Part shown: in pieces, positions 1-9,264 of the stretch
How the letters are laid out: the number at the start of each line of letters is the position of its first letter
How positions within the stretch are numbered: position 1 is the first letter of the stretch
Assembly: GCF_020252405.1 (NCBI RefSeq)
Contig: NZ_JADCDA010000008.1
Coordinates: forward strand, 1-64,000
DNA: 64,000 nucleotides
Source: Aestuariivirga sp.
GTDB lineage: Bacteria; Pseudomonadota; Alphaproteobacteria; Rhizobiales; Aestuariivirgaceae
Direction of reading: 5' to 3'
Notes under the pieces: model-generated
The model's input: only the letters and a program-made list of their open reading frames with translations
What the model was told of the DNA's origin: nothing
The model's database searches: none
Made by a program: the position numbers and the translations under genes

Positions 1-99
1 CCAGGCGGCACAAAGTCATGAACCGAAGCCGGCAAAAGCCACGCCTGATCTACTTCCCACGATCGAAATGTCTTGCTCATAACCCGAGTGAATCAAATT
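1..99. other. Window-edge intergenic stretch
   Basis: No gene, hairpin or promoter can be supported here. It lies just downstream of the minus-strand DMT transporter gene and may contain its 3' untranslated end. Confidence 0.4.
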
Positions 100-1011
100 C
101 TATCCCCGCCGTCTAGGCTGTTTTCCAGACAGGCTCCTAGGCGCCCTCGCCTGCGCCAGCGTGGTGAGCCCGATCCCCAGCGCCACAACGGCGATTCCCG
201 CCCACACAAGCGGCGGATAGCGCTCACCCAGAAACCACACCCCAACGGCGACGCCGACGGCTGCGGCCACATAGCCGATCTGGGAGAGGTAGGTGGGCCC
301 GCCCACCGCCTGCAGCCGGAAGAAGGTGAGATACATGATGGTGGAGGCCGCAAGCTGGGCCGCCACGAGGCCCGGAATGGAGCTCAGCGGGGCGAGGTTC
401 AGCCCGCCCCCGAGGCCGGCCAGCACGAGGAGCGGCAGCACGGCGGAAAGGTTTATGGCAGCGCCCAGCCGCATCGGCCCTGCTCCCTTCGGCCAGGCAA
501 CCGTGCGGTAGACGTTGCCCGCTCCCAGAAACACCGGTATCAGCGCCGCCAGCAGCAGCCAACGCGACTCCGTGGCGCCGAACCCTGCATTGCGGGCGAT
601 GATGATGGTCACCGCTCCGGCGAGACCCACCGCAATACCGGCAAGGCCCAGCGGACCCGGCGGCCGCACCCGGAAGGCCATGGAGAGAATGGCGGTCGTC
701 GCCGGCGAGGTCGCCACCAGGATCGCCGCCAGCCCGCTGCCGATATGGGGGATGGCCGCGAAAGTGAGGGCCAGCGGGATGACGTTGGAGATGACGGAGG
801 AGATGGCCGCATAGCGGTAGAGACCGGGCGCCGCGCCGCCGGTCGCCTCGAACAGCCACGCCGCAACCCCCACCGCGCAGCCCGCGCCGAGGCAAATCAC
901 CGCCGCCCACAGCGCCGGGTTCACCCCCGCCGCCACGGCGAGCTTGCCCAGCGGAAAATTGCAGCCAAAGGCCAGCCCGGTGATGAGCAGCAGGACGAGC
1001 GGACGGTTCAT
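100..1011 (-). CDS. EamA/DMT-family transporter
   Basis: This 303-aa inner-membrane protein is almost entirely hydrophobic, with about ten predicted membrane segments arranged as two EamA repeats, as is usual for drug/metabolite transporters. The substrate cannot be told from sequence. I chose the ATG at 1011 (protein begins [11 protein letters not shown]), because it overlaps the stop of the upstream hydrate-repair gene as ATGA and leads straight into the first membrane helix. An upstream in-frame start would add an Arg-rich tail that looks unnatural. The overlap suggests co-transcription with the gene at 1008-2426. The two are probably unrelated in function. Confidence 0.85.
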   Translation of the reverse strand: MNRPLVLLLITGLAFGCNFPLGKLAVAAGVNPALWAAVICLGAGCAVGVAAWLFEATGGAAPGLYRYAAISSVISNVIPLALTFAAIPHIGSGLAAILVATSPATTAILSMAFRVRPPGPLGLAGIAVGLAGAVTIIIARNAGFGATESRWLLLAALIPVFLGAGNVYRTVAWPKGAGPMRLGAAINLSAVLPLLVLAGLGGGLNLAPLSSIPGLVAAQLAASTIMYLTFFRLQAVGGPTYLSQIGYVAAAVGVAVGVWFLGERYPPLVWAGIAVVALGIGLTTLAQARAPRSLSGKQPRRRG

Positions 1012-2426
1012 AGGAAACCGATCAGGGTCTCGGCGGTGAGCCCGCGCGGTCCGTGGCGCCCCGCTGCCTCTCCATGCAGCCACACCGCCGCGCAGGCCGC
1101 CTCGAAGCCCGGCAGGTCCTGCGCCAGCATGGCCGTCACGACCCCCGCCAGCACGTCGCCGGAACCCGCCGTGGCGAGCCAGGGCGGCGCGTTGACATTC
1201 ACCCGGGCGCGGCCATCGGGTGCGGCGATCACCGTGTCCGCCCCCTTCAGCACCACCACCGCGCCGGACCGCTCCGCCGCTGTCCGGGCCAGTTTGAGCT
1301 TCGACTCACCTGTTGCGTCGAGTCCCGCAAAAACACGCCCGAATTCTCCGGCATGCGGCGTCATCACGACGGGCCGCCCAGGGACGATCTCGATGAGGCG
1401 GAACAGCCGCCCGGTCTCCTCCGCGAAGGAGGTCAGCGCGTCGGCATCGAGCACCGCCGCCGCCCCGCTGAGCAGCACTGTTTCAACCAGGTCACGGGTG
1501 CCGGCCCCCACCCCCGCCGCCGGGCCGATGCACACGGCATTCTTGCGCCTGTCGGCCAGCAGTGCCGACAGATCCATGTCGGACAACATGACAGCCGTGA
1601 CGTGTGATGCCTGAACCAGCAGCGCCTCGCGCCGGCCGCAGAGGGTCACCAGCCCCGCCCCCGACTTCAGCGCCGCCTCCGCCGCCAGCCGCGAGGCCCC
1701 GGTGTTGAGCGGCCCGCCGGACACCACCACGGCATGGCCGCACCCATATTTGTGGCCGCCCAGCGCCGGTTCCGGATGGTGGATTTCGCAATTGATGGCG
1801 TTCCCTGGGCGGATGTCCCGCAGAACAGAATCCGGAATGCCGATGTCCGCCAGCACCACCTCGCCGCAGAATTCGCGGCCCGGCAGCAGCACATGGCCGG
1901 GCTTCTTGCGGAAGAAGGTGACGGTAACTTCCGCCCTCACGCTGGCGCCGCGCGGCTGGCCCGTCAGCCCGTCGAGGCCCGACGGCACGTCCACCGCTGC
2001 CACCGGGCAGCCCGCCCGGTTGATCGCGCCTGCCAGCGCCTCCGGAAAATCCCTGGACAGCCCGGCCCCGAACAGCGCATCGACGATGAGCCCCGCCCCG
2101 GCCATCGCGCCCACCGCCTCCACCGGTCCGCCCCAGCGCGCCGCCATCGCCGCGGCGTCGCCCTTCAGCGCCGCCCGATCACCCAGCAGGGCGAGCCGCA
2201 CCGGCCAGCCCCAGGCCTTGAGGTGGCGCGCCACCACGAAGCCATCGCCCCCATTATTGCCCGGTCCGCACAACACCAGCGTGGCCCGCGCCCCATAGCG
2301 CCGCACGATCTCGTCCGCCACCGCCCGCCCGGCGGTCTCCATCAGCGTGAGAGAGGGCACGCCGGCCTGAACGGCCAGCGCATCGGCCCGGTACATCTCT
2401 TCCGGGGTCAGCAAATCGTGGGTCAT
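1008..2426 (-). CDS. nnr: Bifunctional NAD(P)H-hydrate epimerase / ADP-dependent hydrate dehydratase
   Basis: The 472-aa cytoplasmic enzyme repairs damaged NADHX and NADPHX. The N-terminal YjeF_N epimerase half carries the glycine-rich GPGNNGGDG motif at residues 54-62. The C-terminal half is a ribokinase-like hydrate dehydratase, with a [10 protein letters not shown] nucleotide-binding motif near residues 422-431. The length is normal for the fused bacterial enzyme. The ATG at 2426 gives a canonical N-terminus ([15 protein letters not shown]). A mosaic repeat begins only 14 bases upstream of the start, so the native promoter must lie in or beyond that repeat. The 3' end overlaps the DMT transporter start by four bases. 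Confidence 0.95.
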   Translation of the reverse strand: MTHDLLTPEEMYRADALAVQAGVPSLTLMETAGRAVADEIVRRYGARATLVLCGPGNNGGDGFVVARHLKAWGWPVRLALLGDRAALKGDAAAMAARWGGPVEAVGAMAGAGLIVDALFGAGLSRDFPEALAGAINRAGCPVAAVDVPSGLDGLTGQPRGASVRAEVTVTFFRKKPGHVLLPGREFCGEVVLADIGIPDSVLRDIRPGNAINCEIHHPEPALGGHKYGCGHAVVVSGGPLNTGASRLAAEAALKSGAGLVTLCGRREALLVQASHVTAVMLSDMDLSALLADRRKNAVCIGPAAGVGAGTRDLVETVLLSGAAAVLDADALTSFAEETGRLFRLIEIVPGRPVVMTPHAGEFGRVFAGLDATGESKLKLARTAAERSGAVVVLKGADTVIAAPDGRARVNVNAPPWLATAGSGDVLAGVVTAMLAQDLPGFEAACAAVWLHGEAAGRHGPRGLTAETLIGFL

Positions 2427-2440
2427 GAGGTGAGGCTATC

Positions 2441-2548
2441 GCATGTTCCGTTCAGGCGGAATCGCGTGAACAAAAAGAACGTGCGCCAGATCACAAGCTT
2501 GAGCATGATCTTGTCGCAAAACCGGTTCCACTTTTGCGGATCATGCTC
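2441..2548 (-). repeat. Mosaic intergenic repeat, copy 1
   Basis: Read on the minus strand this is module A, containing the paired arms GCAAAAG and CTTTTGC inside GATCATGC-type ends, followed by module B, the GTTCAGGCG-type palindrome. The same sequence recurs near 3840, 21030, 46420, 50381, 56668 and 62896. A decayed piece of module C (gagttgaaatgg-like) seems to continue to about 2583. The copy lies in the upstream region of the hydrate-repair gene. Confidence 0.85.
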
Positions 2549-3172
2549 TCCAAGGGCTTTATCGTCCAGTGTGAGTTGAAATGGCCCCCCGTGAACAATT
2601 CCCCAGCCATTGAGTTCAGACCCTGACCGCGTCGTTTGAAGTCTTCGCTTTTGCTGGAAAGCGGGGCGGTGGCTGAGGTTTCCCTGCAATCCCAACTTGC
2701 GGTCCACGACGGTCGCGAAGCGCTGCTCACTCTGGAGGGCGAACGGCGGAGGGATTCGGGGATGAAACCGGTTGAGCGGCGCGGGTCGGGCGAGTTGGAC
2801 CTGTTCCGGTCACGCCCCGGGACCAGATCATCAATATGAACCCTGAGTTCCTGCGGCTGTCGAAGACGGTGTCGCGGGAAGCGGCGGCCACACGCCCGCA
2901 TTCCCGCCGATGCCGCATATCGCCGCCGCAACGCCCCGCTCTCTTGCAGGATCAGGGTCTCCACCTCCGACCGGAAACGCCGCATGACGCCCGCCACCAA
3001 CCGCGACATGCGCCGCCATCGAGCCAGTTATCTGCTGCAACGCCCGCCTTCCCCTCACCTGGCGGAGGCTTCTTTGAGCCTGATTGCCAGCGTCATCGTG
3101 ACGCCATCATCTCGCCCGCACCGGTTCCAGATCGCATGAAAGATGATTGTTCACGGGAGACGGCTTGCAGGC
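2549..3172. other. Gene-poor intergenic region, possibly decayed coding sequence
   Basis: About 620 bases with no convincing gene. Open frames exist on both strands, but each is short, overlaps the others, lacks a ribosome binding site and matches no family I recognise. A minus-strand frame starting near 3009 (protein MSRLVAGVMRRF...) has the most natural composition over its first 50 residues and could be a remnant. It runs into the repeat at its end, so I do not call it a gene. Confidence 0.35.
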
Positions 3173-3248
<76 letters not shown>

Positions 3249-3300
3249 GCCTTTGGGCTGGCTTAGCGCCGGGGCTCCACACAATCAAGCCAAACGAAAT

Positions 3301-3331
3301 GCCCCGTGCGGGTTCTGAGGGCGCACGGGGC
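3301..3331 (-). terminator. Strong hairpin, candidate minus-strand terminator
   Basis: Arms GCCCCGTGCG (3301-3310) and CGCACGGGGC (3322-3331) pair perfectly across an 11-base loop. On the minus strand the hairpin is followed by ATTTCGTTT, a moderately T-rich tail. No gene ending here is recognised on the minus strand, so the transcript it would end is unknown. It lies upstream of tRNA-Val and might insulate that gene. Confidence 0.5.
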
Positions 3332-3738
3332 TGATGTGATTTGAGTGGTTCCAGAAACTAGCTCTTGGCTGGTCTGTCTCCTCGCTGCCGTTGCCACACC
3401 CGAAACGCTTTACACCCTCCATCTGTGGCTGATTCGTTGCGAATTTCAAGCTTTTGCGGGGCAACGCCACGGCCCCGAATCCGGGTTGAGGGGTGTTTGC
3501 GATGATCCGCGCCATGTAGGCTGGGTTTCGCGCGACGATTGTGACCCAGGGCGTGGAGTGAATTCTGGAGGCGAAGCCGTTCACGATGAGCGCCCGGGAA
3601 GCGCTGAGGCGAGCGAACGGCTTTCGGTCTTCACCGGAGTTTCCGGCTGGGTCTGGTTGCGACCTCAACCCCAGACCGGAGAACCACCGGTGACCGGCGG
3701 CATGATGAACCAGCAAAGCCTTCTGGAAAAGATGGCAG
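3332..3738. other. Unassigned intergenic region
   Basis: No gene is supported. A minus-strand frame of about 140 codons crosses it, but it has no ribosome binding site and an unnatural composition, and it reads into the hairpin at 3301-3331. A minus-strand non-coding RNA ending at that hairpin is possible but not shown. Confidence 0.3.
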
Positions 3739-3946
3739 GAGCAGGTTTCGGTTCAGTGGAATCGAAACCTGCTCCATCTCTTTGCTTGGTCGCATTTTCG
3801 ACGGTCAACCGGTGTCCACTTGAGCTGAAAATGCTGTATCGCATGATCCGCAAAAGTGGAACCGCTTTTGCGATAAGATCATGCTCAAGCTTTTGATCTG
3901 GCGCATGTTCTTTTCGTTCAGGCGATTCCGCCTGAACGGAACATGG
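3739..3946 (+). repeat. Mosaic intergenic repeat, copy 2 (modules C-A-B)
   Basis: This is the most complete copy. Module C begins with a 12-base-pair hairpin, GAGCAGGTTTCG paired with CGAAACCTGCTC, and runs to about 3836. Module A (3841-3915) has the nested arms GCATGATC/GATCATGC and CGCAAAAG/CTTTTGCG. Module B is the perfect palindrome GTTCAGGCG (3916-3924) and CGCCTGAAC (3929-3937). It ends two bases short of the stop codon of the minus-strand merR gene, where it could act as a 3' hairpin. Confidence 0.9.
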
Positions 3947-3947
3947 G

Positions 3948-4361
3948 CTAGGCAACGAGACTTTCGAGAGCACTGTTGGTCTTTTCGATCTGCAGTTTCA
4001 GTTCGTCCTGACGGTTCTTGAGCAGATCGAGGTGCTGCTTGAGGTGGCGAATGGCCTTCTCGCTCGCCAGCACGTCTTCCTCCGGCGTGAGCATGTCCAG
4101 GATCTCGCGGATCTGGGCGATCGGCACACCCAGGCGGCGGAGCGTGAGGATATTCTTCAGGCGGCGCACATCGCTTGCCAGATAGGTGCGGAAGCGGCCA
4201 TGGCGGGGCGGTGAGATGAGTTCGACCCGCTCATAGAAGCGGATCGTCTTGGGATCCGTGCCGGTCAGCTTGGCCAATTCCCCAATGAACAGAAAGCCGT
4301 CCTGCGGGAGAACACTGCCTCCTGACGACATAACCGTGCCGTCGTCGATCTGATTGTCCAT
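3948..4361 (-). CDS. MerR-family transcriptional regulator
   Basis: This 137-aa DNA-binding protein has the MerR winged helix-turn-helix at residues 24-90 (FIGELAKLTG, TIRFYERVELI, a wing with RTY, then LRRLGVPIAQIREIL). A C-terminal coiled coil, residues 100-132, would form the dimer. No metal-binding cysteines are visible, so the signal is unknown. I chose ATG 4361 because GAGGAG lies about ten bases upstream; an earlier in-frame start at 4394 has no such site. It is divergent from ftcR across an AT-rich region and could act there, though nothing proves a motility role. The mosaic repeat copy 2 follows its stop codon. Confidence 0.85.
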   Translation of the reverse strand: MDNQIDDGTVMSSGGSVLPQDGFLFIGELAKLTGTDPKTIRFYERVELISPPRHGRFRTYLASDVRRLKNILTLRRLGVPIAQIREILDMLTPEEDVLASEKAIRHLKQHLDLLKNRQDELKLQIEKTNSALESLVA

Positions 4362-4466
4362 GGCCTTGCATCTCCTCACAGTTGAGCAATTCACCGGAGT
4401 GCAACTTTAAACATTGCGGGAATCTGCCGTCAAGAGTGTATGACAATTCATTTACATCTTTGTCGT

Positions 4467-4484
4467 GTTCAAACAAGATTGAAC
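4467..4484. promoter_or_regulatory. Inverted repeat, candidate operator
   Basis: GTTCAA (4467-4472) and TTGAAC (4479-4484) are exact reverse complements separated by six bases. It lies in the merR-ftcR control region, about 105 bases upstream of merR. It is not spaced like a LexA box. MerR or another dimeric regulator could bind it; the regulator is not known. Confidence 0.4.
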
Positions 4485-4623
4485 GCTTTCCATTTCTTTG
4501 CTTCAGTTTGGCAAATACACCTGGTAACATCTTTTACACTTACTGTTATAAAAACAAATACCGTGATGAATAAGCTTGGAAGACTATCTTATTTCCAGTA
4601 TCAATTTATAATACTACTATATT

Positions 4624-4639
4624 TTAACTAAATATTAAC
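4624..4639. promoter_or_regulatory. Candidate CtrA binding site upstream of ftcR
   Basis: The sequence TTAA-CTAAATA-TTAAC matches the alphaproteobacterial CtrA consensus TTAA-N7-TTAAC exactly. It lies about 80 bases upstream of the ftcR start. The AT-rich setting raises the chance of a random match. The exact spacing and the position before a flagellar regulator speak for a real site. Confidence 0.55.
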
Positions 4640-4718
4640 GGGCTGTTCTTGAAACTGGCGCTGTCAACCGCGTGAGTCCTTTCGCCGGGCTCGCCAACAG
4701 GGAAAGCATATTGCCACC

Positions 4719-5414
4719 ATGATCATTCTCGTGGACGACCGCATCGAGGTGACAGACGCCTATCGCAACAGCTTCGGCCGGGAGGGTATTTCCGCCGCGA
4801 GCTTCACCCCCACGGATTTCGCCAACTGGTTTCACTCCACCAGCGGCCCCGACCTCGCCGCCGTCGAGGCTTTCATCCTCGGCGATTTCCTGCAGCGCGA
4901 GACGGTGACCCGGGCGATCAAGACACGCTCCGAGGCGCCGGCCATTGCGCTCAACGATTCGACGGGCCTCGAATCGACGCTCAAGCTCTTCGCGGCCGGC
5001 GCGGACGATGTGGTGCGCAAGCCCGTGCATGCCCGCGAGATCATTGCCCGCATCAGCGCCATCCGCCGCCGCACCACGCCCGCAAGCAAGGCCACCGACC
5101 TCGGTGACCTGCGCGTGTTCAACGACGGTCGCGACCCTGAGGTGGCGGGGCGCACCCTGGTGCTGCCGCGGCGCGAGCGGCGCATCCTCGAGTATCTCGC
5201 CGCCAACCGGAACCGGCGCGTGAGCCGCAACCAGATTTTCAATGCGGTCTACGGCCTGTTCGACGACGAGGTGGAGGAGAGCGTGGTGGAAAGCCACATC
5301 AGCAAGCTGCGCAAGAAACTGCGCAACATGCTGGGCTACGACCCGATCGATACCAAGCGCTACCTTGGCTATCAGCTGCTGAACCGCGAGCAGGCCGCCT
5401 CAGAGGCTGCCTGA
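4719..5414 (+). CDS. ftcR: Flagellar transcriptional regulator FtcR/Rem, orphan response regulator
   Basis: The 231-aa protein has an N-terminal receiver-like domain (residues 1-115) and a C-terminal OmpR-type winged helix (about 130-225), as in the FtcR of Brucella and Rem of Sinorhizobium, which activate flagellar genes. The acidic pair D6-D7 and the lysine K101 of receivers are present. The phosphate-accepting aspartate is replaced by glutamate (E50 in AAVEAFILG), so activity is probably independent of a kinase. No histidine kinase gene is nearby. It heads the flagellar cluster and lies behind a CtrA-type box. Its last 15 bases overlap the end of the convergent fliI. Confidence 0.93.
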   Translation: MIILVDDRIEVTDAYRNSFGREGISAASFTPTDFANWFHSTSGPDLAAVEAFILGDFLQRETVTRAIKTRSEAPAIALNDSTGLESTLKLFAAGADDVVRKPVHAREIIARISAIRRRTTPASKATDLGDLRVFNDGRDPEVAGRTLVLPRRERRILEYLAANRNRRVSRNQIFNAVYGLFDDEVEESVVESHISKLRKKLRNMLGYDPIDTKRYLGYQLLNREQAASEAA

Positions 5415-6752
5415 CAGGGCCGCCGCAATCTCGCGGAACGGATCGGCCGACGGCGGGTCCGCGGCCTGCTGGCCCAGCACCCTGTAAAGCTTCGGGATGA
5501 GGTCAACAGCACGGTCGAGTTCCGCATCCGCTCCCGGCACATGGCCACCCATGGCGCGCAGGTCGCGTGTATCCTCGAAGCGGGCGGCGAGGCGCTTCAG
5601 TTCCTGCACCACCCTGGCCTGGTCGGCGGTCCACACCCGCTGCGCCAGCCGCGACAGCGATGAGAGCAGATTGACCGCCGGATAGCGGCCCTGCTCGGCA
5701 ATGGCCCGATCCAGCACGATATGGCCGTCGAGCGTGCCGCGCACCGTGTCGGCCACGGGGTCATTGTGATCGTCGCCATCGACGAGCACGGCATAGATGC
5801 CGGTGATGGCGCCCTGACCCCCGATGCCGGGGCCGGCGCGCTCCAGAAGCTGCGGGAGGTCGCTGAAGACGGATGGCGGATATCCCCTGGCCACCGGGGG
5901 CTCTCCCGCCGCCAGCGCCACCTCGCGGCAGGCATGGGCATAGCGCGTGACAGAGTCCATGATCAGCAGCACATTCTGCCCGAGGTCGCGAAAGTGTTCG
6001 GCAAGCGCGGTCGCCAGCTGCGGGGCAAGGCGGCGCATCATGGCGCTCTCGTCACCTGTGGCGAGGATCGTAACCGCCGTCTGCGCCGCAGCACCCAGCG
6101 TGTGCTCGACGAATTCTCTCACCTCGCGGCCGCGCTCGCCCACCAGCGACACGATGACGCTGTCGAAGGCGGAGGCCCGCGCGATCATCGACAGCAGGGT
6201 GGACTTGCCGACACCCGATCCCGCGAAGACGCCGAGCCGCTGGCCGAGGCAGAGGGGCGTGAAGGCATCGAGCACCCGCACCCCGGTGCTGAATCCCTTC
6301 GACACGATCTGGCGCGACATGGCCGCGGGAGGTGCGGACGCCAGCCGCACGGCGCGCCCGCCCCGCACCAGGGCTTCGCCGCCGTCGGCGGGCCGCGCCA
6401 GCGCATCGATAATGCGGCCGCGCCAGCTCTGATGCGGATAATAGAGAAGTTCGCCGCGCGGATGCACGGGATCGCCGAGCGCCACGGAGGCGCGCTGGTC
6501 ATAGGGTTTGCACTGCGCCACGTCATGGTCCAGGCGGATCACCTCCGCCAGCACCGCGCCACGCGCCGTGCCGATCTCGACGAGCGAGGCGAGCTGCAGG
6601 CTGCGTGACAGCCCGCCGACTTCGACGACCGAAGGTCCCAGGCTGCGCACCTCTCCCACCGGTCGCGCGAAGGGCAAGTCCTGCGCGGCGGCGCGGATAC
6701 GCCGGGCAAGCGCCTGCAGGGGAAGCCGGGAGCCTGTGGCCGTCATGCTCAC
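5400..6752 (-). CDS. fliI: Flagellum-specific ATPase FliI
   Basis: This 450-aa cytoplasmic ATPase of the type III flagellar export apparatus resembles the F1 beta subunit and delivers chaperone-substrate complexes to the export gate. Walker A is GSGVGKST at about residues 178-185, and the family signature around PPSVFSDLPQLLERAG is present. The GTG at 6752 overlaps the TGA of flgF (GTGA), and an ATG two codons later (6746) is an equally good start. The order DUF1217-flgF-fliI is typical of rhizobia. Confidence 0.97.
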   Translation of the reverse strand: MSMTATGSRLPLQALARRIRAAAQDLPFARPVGEVRSLGPSVVEVGGLSRSLQLASLVEIGTARGAVLAEVIRLDHDVAQCKPYDQRASVALGDPVHPRGELLYYPHQSWRGRIIDALARPADGGEALVRGGRAVRLASAPPAAMSRQIVSKGFSTGVRVLDAFTPLCLGQRLGVFAGSGVGKSTLLSMIARASAFDSVIVSLVGERGREVREFVEHTLGAAAQTAVTILATGDESAMMRRLAPQLATALAEHFRDLGQNVLLIMDSVTRYAHACREVALAAGEPPVARGYPPSVFSDLPQLLERAGPGIGGQGAITGIYAVLVDGDDHNDPVADTVRGTLDGHIVLDRAIAEQGRYPAVNLLSSLSRLAQRVWTADQARVVQELKRLAARFEDTRDLRAMGGHVPGADAELDRAVDLIPKLYRVLGQQAADPPSADPFREIAAALSGSL

Positions 6753-7477
6753 CCGCCGCGGGCGCCGAGGCCCTGGATGGTTTCGCGCAGCGCCTGGTCG
6801 CGCTGCTCGAGGCTGGCGCTCATCGCCTCGAAGGCGCGCTGCACGGCGATCAGCCGCGTCATCTCCAGCACCGGATTGACGTTCGACTCTTCCACGAAGC
6901 CCTGCACAATGCCGTCGCGGGCAAAATCATCGACGGGCACGGCGGCCGCTGCCGGGATAAAGGCGGAATTCTCATAGCGGCTGTAGCCCCTTGCGAAATC
7001 GAGGGTGAACAGCCCAAGCGCGCCAATGGTGCGCCCGTTCTGCCGCATGGTTCCGTCATTGCCGATGTCCAGCGCGCCGCCATCGGGATCGGCGGTGAGC
7101 GGCGCGCCGCCGGCGTCGAGCACGGCGTGACCTTCGAGGGTTACGATATCGCCCGTGGGCAGCATCTGCATGCGCCCGTCGCGGGTGTAGGCGGCGCCTT
7201 GCGGCGTGGCGATGGCGAGGAAGCCCTGGCCGCGCACCGCCACATCAAGGGGATTGCCGGTCTGCTTGAAACCTCCCCCGGACAGATCCACGTGCGGGCC
7301 GCCGCCGAAGGCGAAGCTGGTTTGGAATGGCTGGGTCTTCGACACCACCGTGGCGAAGGTGACCGCCTCGGACTTATAGCCGGCGGTGCCGGCATTGGCG
7401 ACATTGCTGGCGATGGTCTCAAGCCGCCGGGCAAGGGCGATCTGACCGGAGAGGCCGACGGGCGCGTTGATGTCCAT
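6749..7477 (-). CDS. flgF: Flagellar proximal rod protein FlgF
   Basis: This 242-aa rod protein belongs to the FlgE/F/G family. The N-terminal rod motif (ETIASNVANAGTAGYK, residues 20-35) and the C-terminal flagellar domain (about 200-240, with EMTRLIAVQRAFEA) are both intact. It is secreted by the flagellar apparatus and forms the proximal rod between the MS ring and FlgG. Its start shares one base with the stop of the DUF1217 gene upstream (TGATG), and its stop overlaps fliI. The three genes therefore look translationally coupled. Confidence 0.95.
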   Translation of the reverse strand: MDINAPVGLSGQIALARRLETIASNVANAGTAGYKSEAVTFATVVSKTQPFQTSFAFGGGPHVDLSGGGFKQTGNPLDVAVRGQGFLAIATPQGAAYTRDGRMQMLPTGDIVTLEGHAVLDAGGAPLTADPDGGALDIGNDGTMRQNGRTIGALGLFTLDFARGYSRYENSAFIPAAAAVPVDDFARDGIVQGFVEESNVNPVLEMTRLIAVQRAFEAMSASLEQRDQALRETIQGLGARGG

Positions 7478-8257
7478 CAGCGGCCATAGCCCCGGAGCGT
7501 CTGCATGCTGAGCAGCAGGGAATTGTCGAAGCTGGCCAGCGTGGGGCGGGCAAGCCCCACTTGCGGCACCGTGGCTCCAGGAACCCCGTTGGCCGCCTGC
7601 CAGCGCGCGGCAAAGCGCGTGAGGAAATTGTCGAGCTTCACCGGATCCTTGAAATCCTCGACGTTGATCTTGGCGCTTATGAAGGCCGCCTGCTTGTCGA
7701 TGTCCGTGTTGGAGTAGGCCGCGGGAAGGCCCAGCGCCGTCTGCACCACCTTGTACAGAGCGGGATCGCCCATCAAACCATAGACGCTCTTCGCATCCGG
7801 AGCCTTGCGCTGGAAATAGAGAGCCAGCTTCACGCCCTCGTCGCTCCGGCCGGCATCGGCCTCGAGCTGGATGCGCAGAAAGCGATCGACCGTACCCTGC
7901 TGGGCGCGCTCGAAGGCCGTGGCTGTGCCGCCATAGCGCGCGAAGTTGAAGGTCTCGGCGAAATCGCGGAAGCGCGGATCGGCAAGCTGCAGGGCGAAGC
8001 TTTTCTGGTCATCCACGCCCTCGGTGAGCACCTTGCGCATGAAGGCCTTGCCGTAGATCATGTCCTTCAACCCGAAGGCCGTCATCGCGAAATTGTAGAG
8101 ACGGTCGTTGCGCAGAAACTCGTCCGCCGACTTCACCCTGCGGATATTGGCGAGGTAGTAATCCGCCTCGCGCTTGACGTCCGGCCGCTGCGAAAGGGCG
8201 CCGAGCGTCTTGTCGATATTGCGCGCGATCTGCTGAAATCTGGCGACAGTGCCGAAC
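7477..8257 (-). CDS. DUF1217 flagellar-cluster protein
   Basis: The 260-aa protein matches the DUF1217 family, which in alphaproteobacteria is found beside flagellar genes. It has no signal peptide or membrane segment and is largely helical, with repeated basic-acidic stretches. The ATG at 8257 (protein MFGTVARFQQIARN) is preceded by GGAGGAAAG; an earlier in-frame start at 8364 would add an unnatural leader. It is the first gene of the minus-strand operon with flgF and fliI and is divergent from motA. Its role in flagellar assembly is not established to my knowledge. Confidence 0.85.
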
Positions 8258-8387
8258 ATGGGCTTTCCTCCACCCGCAGAATGACCGGCGGGCCTTGCCC
8301 CGGCCTGAAGAGCGCCGCCGACAGGCCCGCGCAAGCCGCGCACCCTAGCCAAAGGCATGAACACCAGGCGTGAAGGATACCGCGCTC

Positions 8388-9263
8388 ATGAGCTTCGCCA
8401 TCGGCATGGTCATCGTTTTCGGCTGCCTTCTCGGCGGCTTTGCGGCGATGGGGGGCCACATCAGCGTGCTCTGGCAACCCTTCGAATATGTGATCATCCT
8501 GGGTTCCGCCATCGGGACCTTCTTCGTCGCCAATCCGATGAAAGTGGTCAAGGACACCTTCAAGGGCGTCATGGAGGCCATCAAGGAGGCAACGCCGAAA
8601 CCGCGCGACTATCTCGACACGCTGGCCATCCTCTATGCGCTGATGCGGGAGCTGCGAACCAAGACGCGAACCGAGATGGAGGTGCATGTCGACAACCCAA
8701 GCGAATCCGAAATCTTCAAGGCGTTTCCAAAGATTCTGGCCGAGAAGGACCTGACCAACTTCATCTGCGACTACTGCCGGCTCATCATCATCGGCAATGC
8801 CCGCACCCATGAAATCGAGGCGCTGATGGACGAGGAGATCCAGACCATCCAGCGCGACAAACTGAAGGTTTACCTTGCCCTGTCGGCGGTTGCCGACGCT
8901 CTCCCCGCGCTGGGCATCGTGGCCGCGGTGCTGGGCGTGATCAAGGCCATGGGCGCCCTCGACCAACCGCCCGAAGTGCTGGGCCACCTCATTGGCGCGG
9001 CGCTGGTGGGCACATTTGCAGGCATCCTTTTCTCCTATGGAATCTTCGGTCCGCTCGCCTCCAAGGTGAAGACGGTGCGCGAGAAGAAGGTGCGGCTCTA
9101 TGTCATCATCAAGCAGACGCTGCTCGCCTTCATGAACGGGGCCATGCCTCAGGTGGCGCTGGAGCATGGCCGCAAGACCATCTCCGCCTATGAGCGCCCC
9201 TCGATTTCGGAAGTTGAGCAGGAGACGATGAACTCCGGCTCGGCGGATGCCAAGGCCGCCTGA
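8388..9263 (+). CDS. motA: Flagellar stator protein MotA
   Basis: The 291-aa inner-membrane protein forms the proton channel with MotB and pushes on FliG. Four hydrophobic segments are visible: residues about 3-22 and 29-48, and a later pair around 165-190 and 198-220. A charged cytoplasmic loop lies between the pairs. The protein reads [18 protein letters not shown] from the ATG at 8388, with GAAGGA about eleven bases upstream; a GTG six codons earlier (8370) is possible. In rhizobia motA is likewise the first gene of the motA-fliM-fliN-fliG run and is separate from motB, which here lies at 24718. Confidence 0.95.
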   Translation: MSFAIGMVIVFGCLLGGFAAMGGHISVLWQPFEYVIILGSAIGTFFVANPMKVVKDTFKGVMEAIKEATPKPRDYLDTLAILYALMRELRTKTRTEMEVHVDNPSESEIFKAFPKILAEKDLTNFICDYCRLIIIGNARTHEIEALMDEEIQTIQRDKLKVYLALSAVADALPALGIVAAVLGVIKAMGALDQPPEVLGHLIGAALVGTFAGILFSYGIFGPLASKVKTVREKKVRLYVIIKQTLLAFMNGAMPQVALEHGRKTISAYERPSISEVEQETMNSGSADAKAA

Positions 9264-9264
9264 G

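Larger units (their letters stand above)
4362..4718. promoter_or_regulatory. AT-rich divergent control region between merR and ftcR
   Basis: This 357-base stretch is visibly AT-rich (especially 4430-4640) compared with the GC-rich surroundings. It holds no convincing gene. It contains an inverted repeat at 4467-4484 and a perfect CtrA-type box at 4624-4639, so it probably carries the promoters of both merR and ftcR. No clear sigma-70 pair could be fixed. Confidence 0.6.

Noticed and set aside
2549-3009. Minus-strand frame starting MSRLVAGVMRRF
   Set aside because: First 50 residues look protein-like, but there is no ribosome binding site, no recognised family, and the end runs into a mosaic repeat. 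Recorded only as possible decayed sequence.
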